The translations under genes and the position numbers were made by a program. Shown here one piece after another: positions 35,700 to 44,286 of a DNA stretch of 64,000 nt. Every line of letters begins with the position of its first letter. Position 1 is the first letter of the stretch. A model generated the notes under the pieces. That model did not search any database. It saw only the letters and a list, made by a program, of their open reading frames with translations, and was not told where the DNA came from. The DNA is from Acidobacteriaceae bacterium (GTDB lineage: Bacteria; Acidobacteriota; Terriglobia; Terriglobales; Acidobacteriaceae): assembly GCA_027452245.1 (NCBI GenBank), contig DAIDGW010000035.1, forward strand, positions 29,961-93,960, read 5' to 3'.

Positions 35700-36272
35700 A
35701 TGTACGAACTGATTGAATTGAAGCGCGATTGTCCCGCCATTGAAATTCCCAGCGGCATTCACCGCCTGCTGCCCTCCAACACACGCGTGCGCGTTTCGCA
35801 GTTTCTCGGCACCAGCTACACCGTCGTCAGCGACATGGGATGTATGTTCCGTATCGATGCCAAAGACTCTGACGCGCTCGGCTTCACTGCGCCCGCCCCG
35901 CAAGCCACCGCGGCCGAAGGCGCGTTCAGCGAAAAGCTGGTTTGGGATCAGCTTAAAACCGTCTACGATCCCGAGATTCCGGTGAACATTGTCGATTTAG
36001 GTTTGATCTATTCCTGCGAGGTCTTCGAGCACGAACAAGGCGGGAAGAAAATCGCCATCAGGATGTCGATGACCGCGCCCGGATGTGGCATGGGCAACGT
36101 TCTCAAAGCTGATGTCGAAAGCAAAGTCGCGAACCTTCCGGAAGTTAAAGCCGTCGATGTTCAGGTCGTCTTCGATCCGCCGTGGAATCCGGGCCTCATG
36201 TCCGAAGCCGCCAAGCTGCAACTCGGGTTCGATCTCGACTACGGCGCTCCCGCCAACCGCTTCATCCGCTGA
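35700..36272 (+). CDS. sufT: SufT-like MIP18-family Fe-S maturation protein
   Basis: A 190-residue protein with a C-terminal MIP18/DUF59 domain: LKTVYDPEIPVNIVDLGLIYSCEV, RMSMTAPGCGMGNVLKADVESKVANLPEVKAVDVQVVFDPPWNPGLMSEAAKLQLGF. The single conserved cysteine (TAPGCG) matches the residue thought to carry clusters. The N-terminal 75 residues form the small beta domain seen in acidobacterial and actinobacterial SufT. It is the last gene of the operon and acts in delivery of Fe-S clusters to target proteins. Confidence 0.92.
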   Translation: MYELIELKRDCPAIEIPSGIHRLLPSNTRVRVSQFLGTSYTVVSDMGCMFRIDAKDSDALGFTAPAPQATAAEGAFSEKLVWDQLKTVYDPEIPVNIVDLGLIYSCEVFEHEQGGKKIAIRMSMTAPGCGMGNVLKADVESKVANLPEVKAVDVQVVFDPPWNPGLMSEAAKLQLGFDLDYGAPANRFIR

Positions 36273-36297
36273 ACTATACAAACCAAAAATTCGACGC

Positions 36298-36328
36298 CCC
36301 ACTTCTCAGCGGTTTTGCGAGAGGTGGG
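36298..36328. terminator. Hairpin between convergent sufT and site-2 protease genes
   Basis: CCCACTTCTC (36298-36307) and GAGAGGTGGG (36319-36328) pair at nine of ten positions around an 11-base loop. It lies just past sufT and before the convergent S2P gene stop, where a bidirectional terminator would be expected, but no T tract follows on either strand. It may instead be one of the dispersed hairpin repeats of these genomes. Confidence 0.4.
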
Positions 36329-36389
36329 AAGATCGTGTCCTCAAGCGCGGCTTCAGACGCGCCGCCCGGCGCTCCTCCGATTAAGAACC

Positions 36390-37529
36390 TTACCTGTGCC
36401 CCAACTCCGCATGTAGCTGCAAGAACCTCAGCACGTGCGTCCGTGAAAAAATGCCTTCCAGATGTCCGTTCGAAATCACCGGCAACTGATTCACATCTTC
36501 TTTCGCCATCATCTCCAGCGCCTGCAGCGCCGGAGTCTCCGGCGCAACCGCGCGCACCTGATTCAGCGGACGCATAATCCCCTGCAACGACGTTACCGGC
36601 CAGTCCTCTCGCCGCACTTTTCTCAAGTCCGTCGGGGTCAGCAAACCGACGACGGCTTGGTTCTGCACCACCACAAAGCAGCGCTTCCCCGTATGCAATA
36701 GAAATTGCTCCACGAAATCCTGCGCGCTGATGTGGCTTTCGACCGTGGGGCAATCGTGGTCCATCAGGTCCGAGACAGGTCGGCCTCGCAGTTCGGTCAC
36801 CAGTTCCGCCTGCGCCTGGCTGCCGCGGGCGGCGTCCAGCAGAAACCAGCCAATGAACGCCAGCCACAATCCCCCCAGATTCTCGCCCAGGAAAAACCGC
36901 CACAGCCCGTACAGGATGAACAGCACGGCGACTACTTGCCCCACCCGCGCCGCCGCGCGGGTGGACCGATTCTGGTTTTTCGTGATCCACCAGATGATCC
37001 CCCGCAGCACCCGCCCCCCGTCCAGCGGATAGCCGGGGATCATATTGAAAATCGCCAGCGCAATATTGATATAGCCCAGCCACAACAGCACGGCGGCCAC
37101 CGGCGTGACCGCTTCTTTGCCCGGAGCCCACCCGGCGAGATGCGCGAGCCCCATGCAGATGAATCCGATGACCAGGCTCGTCAGCGGACCAACCACGGCG
37201 ATCCAGAACTCCGATTTCGCGTCTGACGCTTCCGACTCGATCTGCGAAACTCCCCCCAGCGCGAACAACGTGATGGCCCGCACCTTCAGCCCGCGCGATT
37301 TGGCCAGCAACGAGTGCGCCAGTTCGTGCAGGAGCAGCGCGACGAAAAATAGCACGGCAGTGATGATCGCAGCCGACCATACGACCGCATCGCCCCACCA
37401 CGGCGTGGCGTGATGAAACTGCCAGACCAGCGACCAGGTGATCAGAGCCGCAATAATGAACCAGCTATAGTGGAGGCCGATTTCGATCCCGGCAATTCGG
37501 CCCAGTCGGATTTGCGAACGGAGTGGCAT
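36390..37529 (-). CDS. Site-2-type membrane metalloprotease (M50) with CBS pair
   Basis: An intramembrane zinc protease of about 379 residues. The zinc motif is in [18 protein letters not shown] near residue 60, with the second metal aspartate motif [16 protein letters not shown] near 160. Six hydrophobic segments span residues 15-220. Two CBS domains follow ([28 protein letters not shown] and [56 protein letters not shown]), which may bind adenyl ligands and gate activity. The track start at 37748 adds 73 unlikely residues; ATG 37529 ([23 protein letters not shown]) matches the family N-terminus. The substrate is unknown. Confidence 0.9.
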   Translation of the reverse strand: MPLRSQIRLGRIAGIEIGLHYSWFIIAALITWSLVWQFHHATPWWGDAVVWSAAIITAVLFFVALLLHELAHSLLAKSRGLKVRAITLFALGGVSQIESEASDAKSEFWIAVVGPLTSLVIGFICMGLAHLAGWAPGKEAVTPVAAVLLWLGYINIALAIFNMIPGYPLDGGRVLRGIIWWITKNQNRSTRAAARVGQVVAVLFILYGLWRFFLGENLGGLWLAFIGWFLLDAARGSQAQAELVTELRGRPVSDLMDHDCPTVESHISAQDFVEQFLLHTGKRCFVVVQNQAVVGLLTPTDLRKVRREDWPVTSLQGIMRPLNQVRAVAPETPALQALEMMAKEDVNQLPVISNGHLEGIFSRTHVLRFLQLHAELGHR

Positions 37530-37605
37530 CTTACACCTGCATTTCTGCTCCGTTCTATTGGATGATTCCGCCAGCCGATAGGTAGCCAAAAACGAAACTG
37601 CAGCT

Positions 37606-37863
37606 TCAACCCTCTGATTTCCATTCGTTTTTGGCGCCTGCCACACCGCCGCGTTCACGCGTGGGCGAGAAATAAAAGCAGTAAATGAGACCAAGTATGA
37701 ACAAGACTCCGCCCCACCATACCGGGGCATGCAGATTGAACAGCACAACCCGGTCCAGCGGCGGATAAATCCACTCGTACACTCCGGCGCCGCAGATCAG
37801 CGCGCCGTTGACCAGTAACGAAACTCCGATAAAAAACCAGATCGATAAAGAACCGGATCTCAT
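37606..37863 (-). CDS. Small membrane protein following the Na+/solute symporter
   Basis: An 85-residue protein with two membrane helices ([25 protein letters not shown] and [19 protein letters not shown]) and a short basic cytoplasmic tail. It starts six bases after the stop of the symporter gene, so it is almost certainly cotranslated with it. It may be a small partner of the transporter, but it does not resemble the known DUF4212 small symporter subunit by eye. Confidence 0.78.
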   Translation of the reverse strand: MRSGSLSIWFFIGVSLLVNGALICGAGVYEWIYPPLDRVVLFNLHAPVWWGGVLFILGLIYCFYFSPTRERGGVAGAKNEWKSEG

Positions 37864-37869
37864 CGCTGC

Positions 37870-39570
37870 CTACCAGAAAATGATATTCACCACCACAAAC
37901 GCTAGCCCGACTACAACCGCCCAGAACACCGGACGACGAAACAGCGAAACCTGCTCTTCCTGCGGAATCTTTGTCAGCCCGTACACAACCCCAATCAGTT
38001 CCGCATCCGGTTTCGGCTTTGTGACCAGGCTCACCAACACGGTCACGATCACGCACACGGAACACGACCAGAGCGCCTGAAACATATCCTGCGCCATCGC
38101 CTTGGCATGCGGAGACAATGCCACGTATCGCAGCGCCGTGGGGTCGGCTTTCACCCATGACCACATGCCGATCGATGTCAGCGTTCCCGACAGCAAGCCC
38201 CAGAACCCGCCCGCAGGAGTTGCCCGCCGCCAAAGCATTCCCAGGATTACCGTGCCGAATAAAGGCGCCATAAAGAAGCTGAAGACCGCCTGCACGTAGT
38301 CCATGATGCTGGCGAACTGCATAACGAAATACGCAGTGACGATCGAAATAATTACGCCCGCCAGCGTGGACCACCGGCCCATGCGCACGTAGTGGCGGTC
38401 GTCTTCGTTCTTCTTGATCAGCGCGCGGTAAATGTCATACGTCCACACCGTAGTGAACGCGCTGACATTGCCCGCCATGCCCGACATGAAGCCCGCGATC
38501 AGCGCCGTGATTCCCAAGCCCAACAATCCCGGACCGCAGTAACGCGCCAGCATCAGCGGCAACACTTCGTTATAGCTGTGCCCCGCGGAACCGGCCACGT
38601 CCTGTCCCACCAGCTTGAACGGAAGCACCGCCAGCGCCAGCAATCCCGGAAGGACGACGATGAACGGCACCAGCATCTTGAATCCCGCCCCGATGATTGG
38701 GGCCATCTTCGCCGCGCGAATGTCTTTGGCCGCCAGCACGCGCTGCACGACCAGGAAATCGGTGGTCCAATAGCCCATCGAGATCACTGCGCCCAGGCCG
38801 AACACAATTCCCACCCAATTGATCCCCATGGGATTTTCGCTGAAGTGCCCCAGCGTGCTCCATAGGTGCGTGTACTCGGCGGATGCGTTCACCGCGATGC
38901 GCGCCTTCAGGCCGCTGAATCCTCCCGCTTCGATCAAACCCAGAATCGGGATCAGCAGCGCTCCCGCCCAGATCAGAATGAATTGCAGAACTTCATTGAA
39001 AATCGCCGACCGCAATCCGCCCAGCGCAACATACGCCGCGACCGTGATCGATGAAACCAGGATGCTGAAATTGATGTTCCATCCCAGGATGACTTTCAGC
39101 ACCAGCGCCATCGAATACATGTTGATGCCGCTCATCAGCACCGTCATAAACGCGAAGGAAATCGAGGAAAGCGCGCGGCTCGGCTCCCCGAAGCGCAACT
39201 TCAGGTACCCGGGGACGGAATGCGTCTTCGAGATGTAATAAAACGGCATCATCACCAGCGCGAGAAAAAGCATGGCGGGGATGGCGCCGATCCAATACCA
39301 GTGCGCGGCAAGAATGCCGTATTGATAAGCCGACCCCGCCCATCCCATCAGTTCCAGCGAGCCGAGATTTGCCGAAAGAAAACTGAGGCCCGCGATCCAG
39401 GCGGTCATCTCGCGTCCCGCCATGAAAAAGTCTTCGCCCGTTTTGGCCTGCCCCTTGAGGTAGAACCCGATCGTCAATACCAGCACGAAATAGAGGACGA
39501 TGATCACCATGTCCACCGCGGAGAGGTGAACCAGAGTGGGAGCGTGCAGCAGCAAGAGGGCAGGAATCAT
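37870..39570 (-). CDS. Sodium:solute symporter (SSS/SGLT type)
   Basis: A 566-residue transporter with about 14 hydrophobic segments, of the SGLT-like SSS family that imports sugars, myo-inositol or similar solutes with Na+. Family blocks are EDFFMAGREMTAWIAGLSFLSANLGSLELMGWAGSAYQYGI near residue 50, VPGYLKLRFGEPSRALSSISFAFMTVL, VAAYVALGGLRSAIFNEVLQFILIWAG, and the C-terminal SFFMAPLFGTVILGMLWRRATPAGGFWGLLSG. The solute cannot be determined. A small membrane-protein gene follows six bases downstream. Confidence 0.93.
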   Translation of the reverse strand: MIPALLLLHAPTLVHLSAVDMVIIVLYFVLVLTIGFYLKGQAKTGEDFFMAGREMTAWIAGLSFLSANLGSLELMGWAGSAYQYGILAAHWYWIGAIPAMLFLALVMMPFYYISKTHSVPGYLKLRFGEPSRALSSISFAFMTVLMSGINMYSMALVLKVILGWNINFSILVSSITVAAYVALGGLRSAIFNEVLQFILIWAGALLIPILGLIEAGGFSGLKARIAVNASAEYTHLWSTLGHFSENPMGINWVGIVFGLGAVISMGYWTTDFLVVQRVLAAKDIRAAKMAPIIGAGFKMLVPFIVVLPGLLALAVLPFKLVGQDVAGSAGHSYNEVLPLMLARYCGPGLLGLGITALIAGFMSGMAGNVSAFTTVWTYDIYRALIKKNEDDRHYVRMGRWSTLAGVIISIVTAYFVMQFASIMDYVQAVFSFFMAPLFGTVILGMLWRRATPAGGFWGLLSGTLTSIGMWSWVKADPTALRYVALSPHAKAMAQDMFQALWSCSVCVIVTVLVSLVTKPKPDAELIGVVYGLTKIPQEEQVSLFRRPVFWAVVVGLAFVVVNIIFW

Positions 39571-39870
39571 TTCGGGATCGATCTGGCGCGGCTGAAGGAT
39601 ATTTTGCCGAACCCGGCGGGCCGGAACACGAACGCACGCAACCGATTACCGTCCGCCGCTGAAGTCTCTGGGAGCAAGCAGAACACTACCATAACCGCTC
39701 TCCCGGACCCAACCCTGAGAGGATTGCACGGATGTTATTTTTCTGGGTTAGGAACTCCGGGGAATATAAGCGATCCGGGCCAAGTGACAGGGTCGCGGGA
39801 TCTCCGCGTGCCACTTCGGCAGAAGCAAATCACAAACCATGTTGCATATTTGTATTTACGACGGCTATTA

Positions 39871-39890
39871 CCCGTTGTGGAGACAACGGG
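39871..39890. other. Perfect 8-bp stem-loop in the intergenic stretch
   Basis: CCCGTTGT-GGAG-ACAACGGG is an exact inverted repeat with a four-base loop. It lies about 300 bases upstream of the symporter gene and over 700 bases from blaI. There is no T tract on either side, so it is not a simple intrinsic terminator. Confidence 0.55.
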
Positions 39891-40054
39891 AGGTGCGCAT
39901 TCACACCTTTTCCACAGCTCGTATGTGACGGATAACCTTGCCTGCGGAAATCTTTTGTGCGCATCATCCACTGAGGGCGACACGGCTTCTCTCCGTGCAC
40001 CCCCTCTGTAGGGGACTGCGTTTCCCGCAATCGGCTTCTAAGTTCTTTGAAATT

Positions 40055-40302
40055 GATATTTTGCGCGTGAAGGGGGGATATCTGCGATTTTGTTCCCTAT
40101 CCAGAATCAACAACTTGCAGGCGAGGCTGGCTGGACATCCCTTCGAAATGATAGCTAACTCCCTGGGGCTCAGTATTTTACATCTAAGTCTATGCGGCTC
40201 AGTATTTTACAGATGCTCATGGGGATATCCCTTTGGCAACTTCTTTGTTTTCTGGATTTTGCGCAAGTGAGCGGTTTTTTTTGGATACCCTGATATCCCC
40301 CC
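40055..40302. repeat. Three degenerate copies of an ATTTTgCGC...GGGGATATCC repeat, with a 16-bp direct repeat
   Basis: GATATTTTGCGCGTGAAGGGGGGATATC (40055-40082), GTATTTTACAGATGCTCATGGGGATATCCC (around 40203-40231) and GGATTTTGCGCAAGTGAGCGG...GGATACCC (40254-40290, then GATATCCCCCC) share one layout. In addition GGCTCAGTATTTTACA occurs twice exactly (40167-40182 and 40196-40211), 29 bases apart. Confidence 0.6.
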
Positions 40303-40499
40303 GGCGTCGTCTCTCCAGGCTGTGTCTTTTCCAACATAGCGAGAGATCTCAGAGAAATTGGCCTTTTCCCCGAGCAGAGCGTTAAGCCGCTTACCCGATC
40401 GAGGCTTGCACGCAGATCCATCCGCGAGTTGGTGAGCGCGCGCCGCTGACTGACGAAGCCGAACCTAGGCCGCCATGCAACCCGATGCCCGGCGGCCAG

Positions 40500-40517
40500 C
40501 AACTAAATCTTTAGTTG
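40500..40517. promoter_or_regulatory. Operator palindrome upstream of blaI
   Basis: CAACTAAA-TC-TTTAGTTG is a perfect 18-base palindrome 107 bases before the blaI GTG and overlaps a TTGACG that could be a -35 box. The same sequence, with one altered pair, lies in front of htrA. It is the natural candidate for the BlaI-family repressor site. Confidence 0.7.
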
Positions 40518-40623
40518 ACGTTTTTAGCGACGGATCGTCCAATACACCGAGCCAATCAAATGGGGTATATAGGCGGCTAGCGTCATGGCGATCCGAACTG
40601 CGATAACTGGGGACTGAGCGATC

Positions 40624-41019
40624 GTGCCACCGACCAAATCTGCGACATTGACGGAAGCCGAGTTGAGGCTGATGGATGTGCTCTGGGAGCGCGGACCCTG
40701 CTCCGTGCAACAGGTGCTGTCAGTTCTGCCGAAACAGCCTCCATTGGCCTACAACTCGGTGCTCACCACTATGCGCATCCTGGAAAAAAAGGGATACGTG
40801 GAGCACGTCAAAGACGGGCGGGCGCACATCTACGCTCCGGCGATTAAGCGGGAAGATGCGACCAAGTCGGAGATCTCCCACCTGCTCAACCGCTTTTTCA
40901 AGAATTCGCGCGAACTGCTTCTGCTGAACATTCTGGAAGACGCCTCGATTGATCGGAAGGAAGTGGAGCGGCTGCGGGACCTGATTGCGAAATCGTCGCC
41001 GTCCGGAGAAAAGGAATGA
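40624..41019 (+). CDS. BlaI/MecI-family transcriptional repressor
   Basis: A 131-residue winged-helix repressor: LTEAELRLMDVLWERGPCSVQQVLSVLPKQPPLAYNSVLTTMRILEKKGYVEHVKDGRAHIYAPAIKREDATKSEISHLLNRFF is the full BlaI DNA-binding and dimerisation pattern. It starts at a GTG (40624). In BlaI systems the partner BlaR1-type protease triggers cleavage of the repressor; here the M56 protease gene overlaps by four bases. A perfect palindrome upstream suggests autoregulation. No beta-lactamase gene is adjacent; the downstream gene is the HtrA protease. Confidence 0.94.
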   Translation: MPPTKSATLTEAELRLMDVLWERGPCSVQQVLSVLPKQPPLAYNSVLTTMRILEKKGYVEHVKDGRAHIYAPAIKREDATKSEISHLLNRFFKNSRELLLLNILEDASIDRKEVERLRDLIAKSSPSGEKE

Positions 41020-42449
41020 GCGCAGCCGTCGTGATGCCCACTGTTTCGCATGCCGTGCTTCTGCCGGTGGCCTTTCTGCTTGGCCCGCGAGTGGAGTGGG
41101 TAGCGGAACGATTTTTGAACGGCGTTCCGGAGGGCATTGCTCTTGCACTGCTGGCATGGGTCTGGCTGCGGCTGTTTGTTCGCAAGAGTTCGAGCACGCG
41201 GTTTGCGATCTGGCTCTCGGCCCTGCTGGCAATTGTGGCGCTGCCGCTGCTTCGCGGCTTGTGGACGCCGGAAGCGACAAGAAGCGGAAGCGCTTCGTTC
41301 ATCTCTGTCTCTGGCTCCTGGGCGCGAGATCTTTTCTACGGATGGATGGCGCTTTCCACGCTGGCTCTGATTCGAGTGGGCATGGGGATCTGGAATGTGC
41401 ACAAGCTGCGCCGCAATTGCGAGCCGGTCGATGTAGCGGAGTTAGACCCCGCGGTCCAGCAAACTTTGAAGTCATCGCGCGGTCCAAGGAAAGTTGAACT
41501 GGCAATCTCGTCGCGTGTATCGGTTCCGGCGGTGATCGGATTCTTCAAGCCGGTGATCTTGCTGCCCGCATGGGCGCTGGCTGAGCTTTCTGCGGAGCAA
41601 CTGAATACGGTGCTGATGCACGAACTGGCACACTTGCGCCGCTGGGACGACTGGACGAATCTGGGACAGAAGCTGATGCGGGCTGTGTTTTTCTTTCATC
41701 CGGCGATCTGGTGGATCGACCATCAACTCTCGCTGGAACGCGAGATGGCGTGCGACGAATTCGTGCTCTCGAGTACAAGAAATCCGCGGGCGTACGCTGC
41801 GTGCCTGGTATCGCTGGCCGAAAAGAGCCTGTTGCGGCGTACGGTTGCCCTGGCGCAGGCACTCGTGGGACGAATGGGAGAGACCTCGCGCCGGGTCACG
41901 CAAATTCTCAATCCGAATCACGGCTTGGTTCCGCGGCGCTGGAAACCCGTGTTCGCCCTGATGGCGATTGTTTCAGCTTCCGGAACGCTGTGGCTGATGC
42001 GGGCTCCGGACCTGGTGGCGTTCCGCGATGCGGCGTCGACGATTCCAGCGGCAAATGCTTCGGCGGCAGTTCCTGCGGCATTGATGCGGCAACCGGCCGA
42101 AAGCGCGAAGATGACGCTGGCCAAATACATCGAGCGCGGCGCTCCAACGGTTCGGCCCAGGGCGGCCGTGAAACGCCGCGTGATGAGGCAGAGCGAAGCG
42201 CCCGTGCTGAAGGCCAAGGCAGAACCTCCGCGGATGGTTCAGGCGAGCACGCGAATAATGCCCGCACCCCTGGCGATTGAGACGGTTTACGTCCTAAGGG
42301 CTGCACAGGTGAGTAGCGCGAACGGCGGCGCGTCTTCGTCGTGGACGCTTTGCGTGTGGCGGGTCACGCTTGTAAATGGAACGCACAGCGGCAATCAGAA
42401 CATGATCAACTCGCAGACGATGAGCGTGCTTCCGCCGAGCAGAACGTAA
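41016..42449 (+). CDS. BlaR1-like M56 membrane metallopeptidase
   Basis: A 477-residue sensor protease. Three or four membrane helices lie in residues 1-125, then the M56 catalytic region with HEXXH in NTVLMHELAHLRRWDDWTNLGQKLMRAVFFFHPAIWWIDHQLSLEREMACDEFVL near residues 205-255. A further membrane segment (VFALMAIVSASGTLWLM) lies near 315, with about 150 residues beyond it that should face the periplasm. That tail is basic and alanine-rich and is not a penicillin-binding sensor domain, so the signal is probably not a beta-lactam. It overlaps blaI by ATGA. Confidence 0.92.
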   Translation: MSAAVVMPTVSHAVLLPVAFLLGPRVEWVAERFLNGVPEGIALALLAWVWLRLFVRKSSSTRFAIWLSALLAIVALPLLRGLWTPEATRSGSASFISVSGSWARDLFYGWMALSTLALIRVGMGIWNVHKLRRNCEPVDVAELDPAVQQTLKSSRGPRKVELAISSRVSVPAVIGFFKPVILLPAWALAELSAEQLNTVLMHELAHLRRWDDWTNLGQKLMRAVFFFHPAIWWIDHQLSLEREMACDEFVLSSTRNPRAYAACLVSLAEKSLLRRTVALAQALVGRMGETSRRVTQILNPNHGLVPRRWKPVFALMAIVSASGTLWLMRAPDLVAFRDAASTIPAANASAAVPAALMRQPAESAKMTLAKYIERGAPTVRPRAAVKRRVMRQSEAPVLKAKAEPPRMVQASTRIMPAPLAIETVYVLRAAQVSSANGGASSSWTLCVWRVTLVNGTHSGNQNMINSQTMSVLPPSRT

Positions 42450-42465
42450 AAAATTTTGGCTTTGA

Positions 42466-42483
42466 CAACTAAAGAATTAGTTG
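42466..42483. promoter_or_regulatory. Second BlaI-type operator, upstream of htrA
   Basis: CAACTAA-AGAA-TTAGTTG has the same 7-base arms and 18-base length as the palindrome before blaI, and overlaps a perfect TTGACA (42462-42467). A further AACTAAA half-site lies at 42497-42503, between the ribosome site and the ATG of htrA. This ties htrA to the BlaI-family regulator. Confidence 0.7.
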
Positions 42484-42506
42484 CAACAACAAGGAGAACT
42501 AAACGC

Positions 42507-44069
42507 ATGCACCCCTGGCTTACGAAAACGAAAAGCACATTCAAACGGCACATCGCCGTCTCGGCAATTGCATTAACCACGATCGGTTCTTTGGCGGGAT
42601 ACGAAATTGCGCGTCCCATGCACGCGAGAGCGGCCGCCATGGCCCCGGCACCTGTTCCGCTCGATGCCAACAGCATCGCGCCGTTGCTGTCGCTCGATCA
42701 CGCCATGGAAACGCTGGCGGCGCGGGTGACACCGGCGATTGTCAACATCACGGTTACGTCGAAGACAAAAGGCGAAGCCGTCGCTCACGATGGCAACAGC
42801 GGTGACGGCCAAGGCCAGGATCAGATGCCGGAACCATTCCGTCGCTTCTTTGGGCCGGGATTCGGCGGTATGTTTCCGCACGGACACCAGGGTCCGCAAA
42901 TTGAGCATGTTGGCGGCAGCGGCGTGATCATTTCGCCCGACGGCTACATCGTCACGAACAATCACGTAATCGACGGCGCGGTTGACATCCACGTAATGAT
43001 GAGCAACCGCAAGATTTATTCGGCCAAGCTGATCGGACACGATCCGCTGACCGATCTGGCGGTCATCAAGATTGACGGGCATGATTTCCCGAGCGTTCCG
43101 CTGGGAGATTCCTCGCAACTGCACCCCGGGCAGACGGTGCTGGCGTTCGGCAATCCGTTTGGCTATCAGTTCACCGTGACGCGCGGCATCGTCAGCGCGC
43201 TGAACCGCAGGAATCCTGACCCCGAAGACCGGCGGAAACCGGGCGGCTTCATTCAGACCGACGCGGCCATCAACCCGGGGAACTCAGGCGGCCCGCTGGT
43301 GGATGTGCGCGGCGAAGTGATCGGGATCAATACGTTCCTGATTTCGCCCTCAGGATCTTTCTCGGGCATGGGATTCGCGATTCCGACGCAGGTGGTGCGT
43401 CCGGTGGTGGATCAGATCATGAGCACCGGCAAAGTCGCGCACGGCTACATGGGCATCGGTATTACGGACATAACGCCGGAGAACGCGAAGTTCTTCGACG
43501 TGAGCAACGCCAGCGGCGCGGTGGTCAGCCAGGTGGAAGATGGCTCGCCGGCTGCAAAGGCGGGACTGAAAATTGGCGACGTGATCACCGAACTCAACGG
43601 GCAGAAAGTCGTCGACGCGACTTCCCTGCAAGTGGTGGTGGGAGAGACGCAGCCGGGAACGACACTTCAACTTGGAGTGATGCGCAACGGCAAGAGCATG
43701 ACGGTTCCGGTGACGCTGGAAGCGATGGGCAGCCGCGACAAAGGTGAGAACGAAAGCGGACAGAACAGCCAGGGCAAAATGCGCTGGGGGCTGGGACTAT
43801 CCAATCTCACTCCGGATGTGCGGCAGCAGGTGCAGGCTCCGGCGGATGTTCACGGCGCGGTGGTCGAGCAGGTGAAGCCGGGAAGTCCGGCGGATGATGC
43901 GGGCTTGCAGCAGGGAGACATTATCACGCAGGTTAACCGGAAGAACGTGCAGAGCGCGAGCGATGTGCAGCAGGCGCTGGCGAGCGTCCCGAAAGGACAG
44001 GACGCGCTATTGCTGGTGTGGTCAAACGGCGGCAGCACCTTCCGCGTGTTGCATGCGCCGGGAGAGTAA
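42507..44069 (+). CDS. HtrA/DegQ-type periplasmic serine protease
   Basis: A protease/chaperone of about 520 residues. The track's TTG start would place the operator inside the gene; ATG 42507 (MHPWLTKTKS) follows an AAGGAG ribosome site and gives a normal signal-anchor (HIAVSAIALTTIGSLAGYEIA). The trypsin-like triad is visible: VTNNHVIDGA (His), DPLTDLAVIKID (Asp) and NPGNSGGPLVD (Ser). Two PDZ domains follow (GYMGIGITDITPENAKFF...GAVVSQVEDGSPAAKAGLKIGDVI and GLGLSNLTPDVRQQV...GAVVEQVKPGSPADDAGLQQGDII). It probably deals with misfolded envelope proteins under BlaI/M56 control. Confidence 0.95.
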   Translation: MHPWLTKTKSTFKRHIAVSAIALTTIGSLAGYEIARPMHARAAAMAPAPVPLDANSIAPLLSLDHAMETLAARVTPAIVNITVTSKTKGEAVAHDGNSGDGQGQDQMPEPFRRFFGPGFGGMFPHGHQGPQIEHVGGSGVIISPDGYIVTNNHVIDGAVDIHVMMSNRKIYSAKLIGHDPLTDLAVIKIDGHDFPSVPLGDSSQLHPGQTVLAFGNPFGYQFTVTRGIVSALNRRNPDPEDRRKPGGFIQTDAAINPGNSGGPLVDVRGEVIGINTFLISPSGSFSGMGFAIPTQVVRPVVDQIMSTGKVAHGYMGIGITDITPENAKFFDVSNASGAVVSQVEDGSPAAKAGLKIGDVITELNGQKVVDATSLQVVVGETQPGTTLQLGVMRNGKSMTVPVTLEAMGSRDKGENESGQNSQGKMRWGLGLSNLTPDVRQQVQAPADVHGAVVEQVKPGSPADDAGLQQGDIITQVNRKNVQSASDVQQALASVPKGQDALLLVWSNGGSTFRVLHAPGE

Positions 44070-44142
44070 GTGGCAAGTGCAAGTGCGCTGGGTACCCCGC
44101 TTCTCGTGCGACGTCTGCACGCGGAGCGGGGATTTTGTGGAA

Positions 44143-44176
44143 CAGCAGATTCCTCGCTCCCCTCGGGACGACAAAC
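44143..44176. repeat. Dispersed-repeat-like segment after htrA
   Basis: GCAGATTCCTCGCTCCCCTCGGGACGACAAAC in the 217-base htrA-AKR gap resembles a non-coding repeat I know from many environmental genomes (GCAGATCCTTCGCTCCGCTCAGGATGACA). Only one copy is present in this window, so the assignment rests on recall rather than on internal repetition. The rest of the gap shows no gene. Confidence 0.3.
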
Positions 44177-44286
44177 ATTAATGGTGGAGGGATACGCGAT
44201 CTTCTCGATGCCGTGCACGCCGGTGGGTCCGTAGCATAAGATGGGCGGTTTGAAATCGGCACGAGAAAGCGAGCAAGGGAAGCAAG

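Larger units (their letters stand above)
39571..40499. other. Gene-free stretch of about 0.9 kb
   Basis: No convincing coding sequence is present: the track ORFs here are short, lack ribosome sites and show no protein-like composition. The stretch holds a perfect hairpin (39871-39890), a cluster of degenerate repeats (40055-40302) and A/T-richer DNA. It may hide a small RNA or be the remains of a decayed element. Confidence 0.6.

Noticed and set aside
39732-40502. Several 60-110 residue ORFs in the 39.6-40.5 kb stretch
   Set aside because: No ribosome sites, no coherent composition, and overlaps with the repeat units; treated as non-coding.
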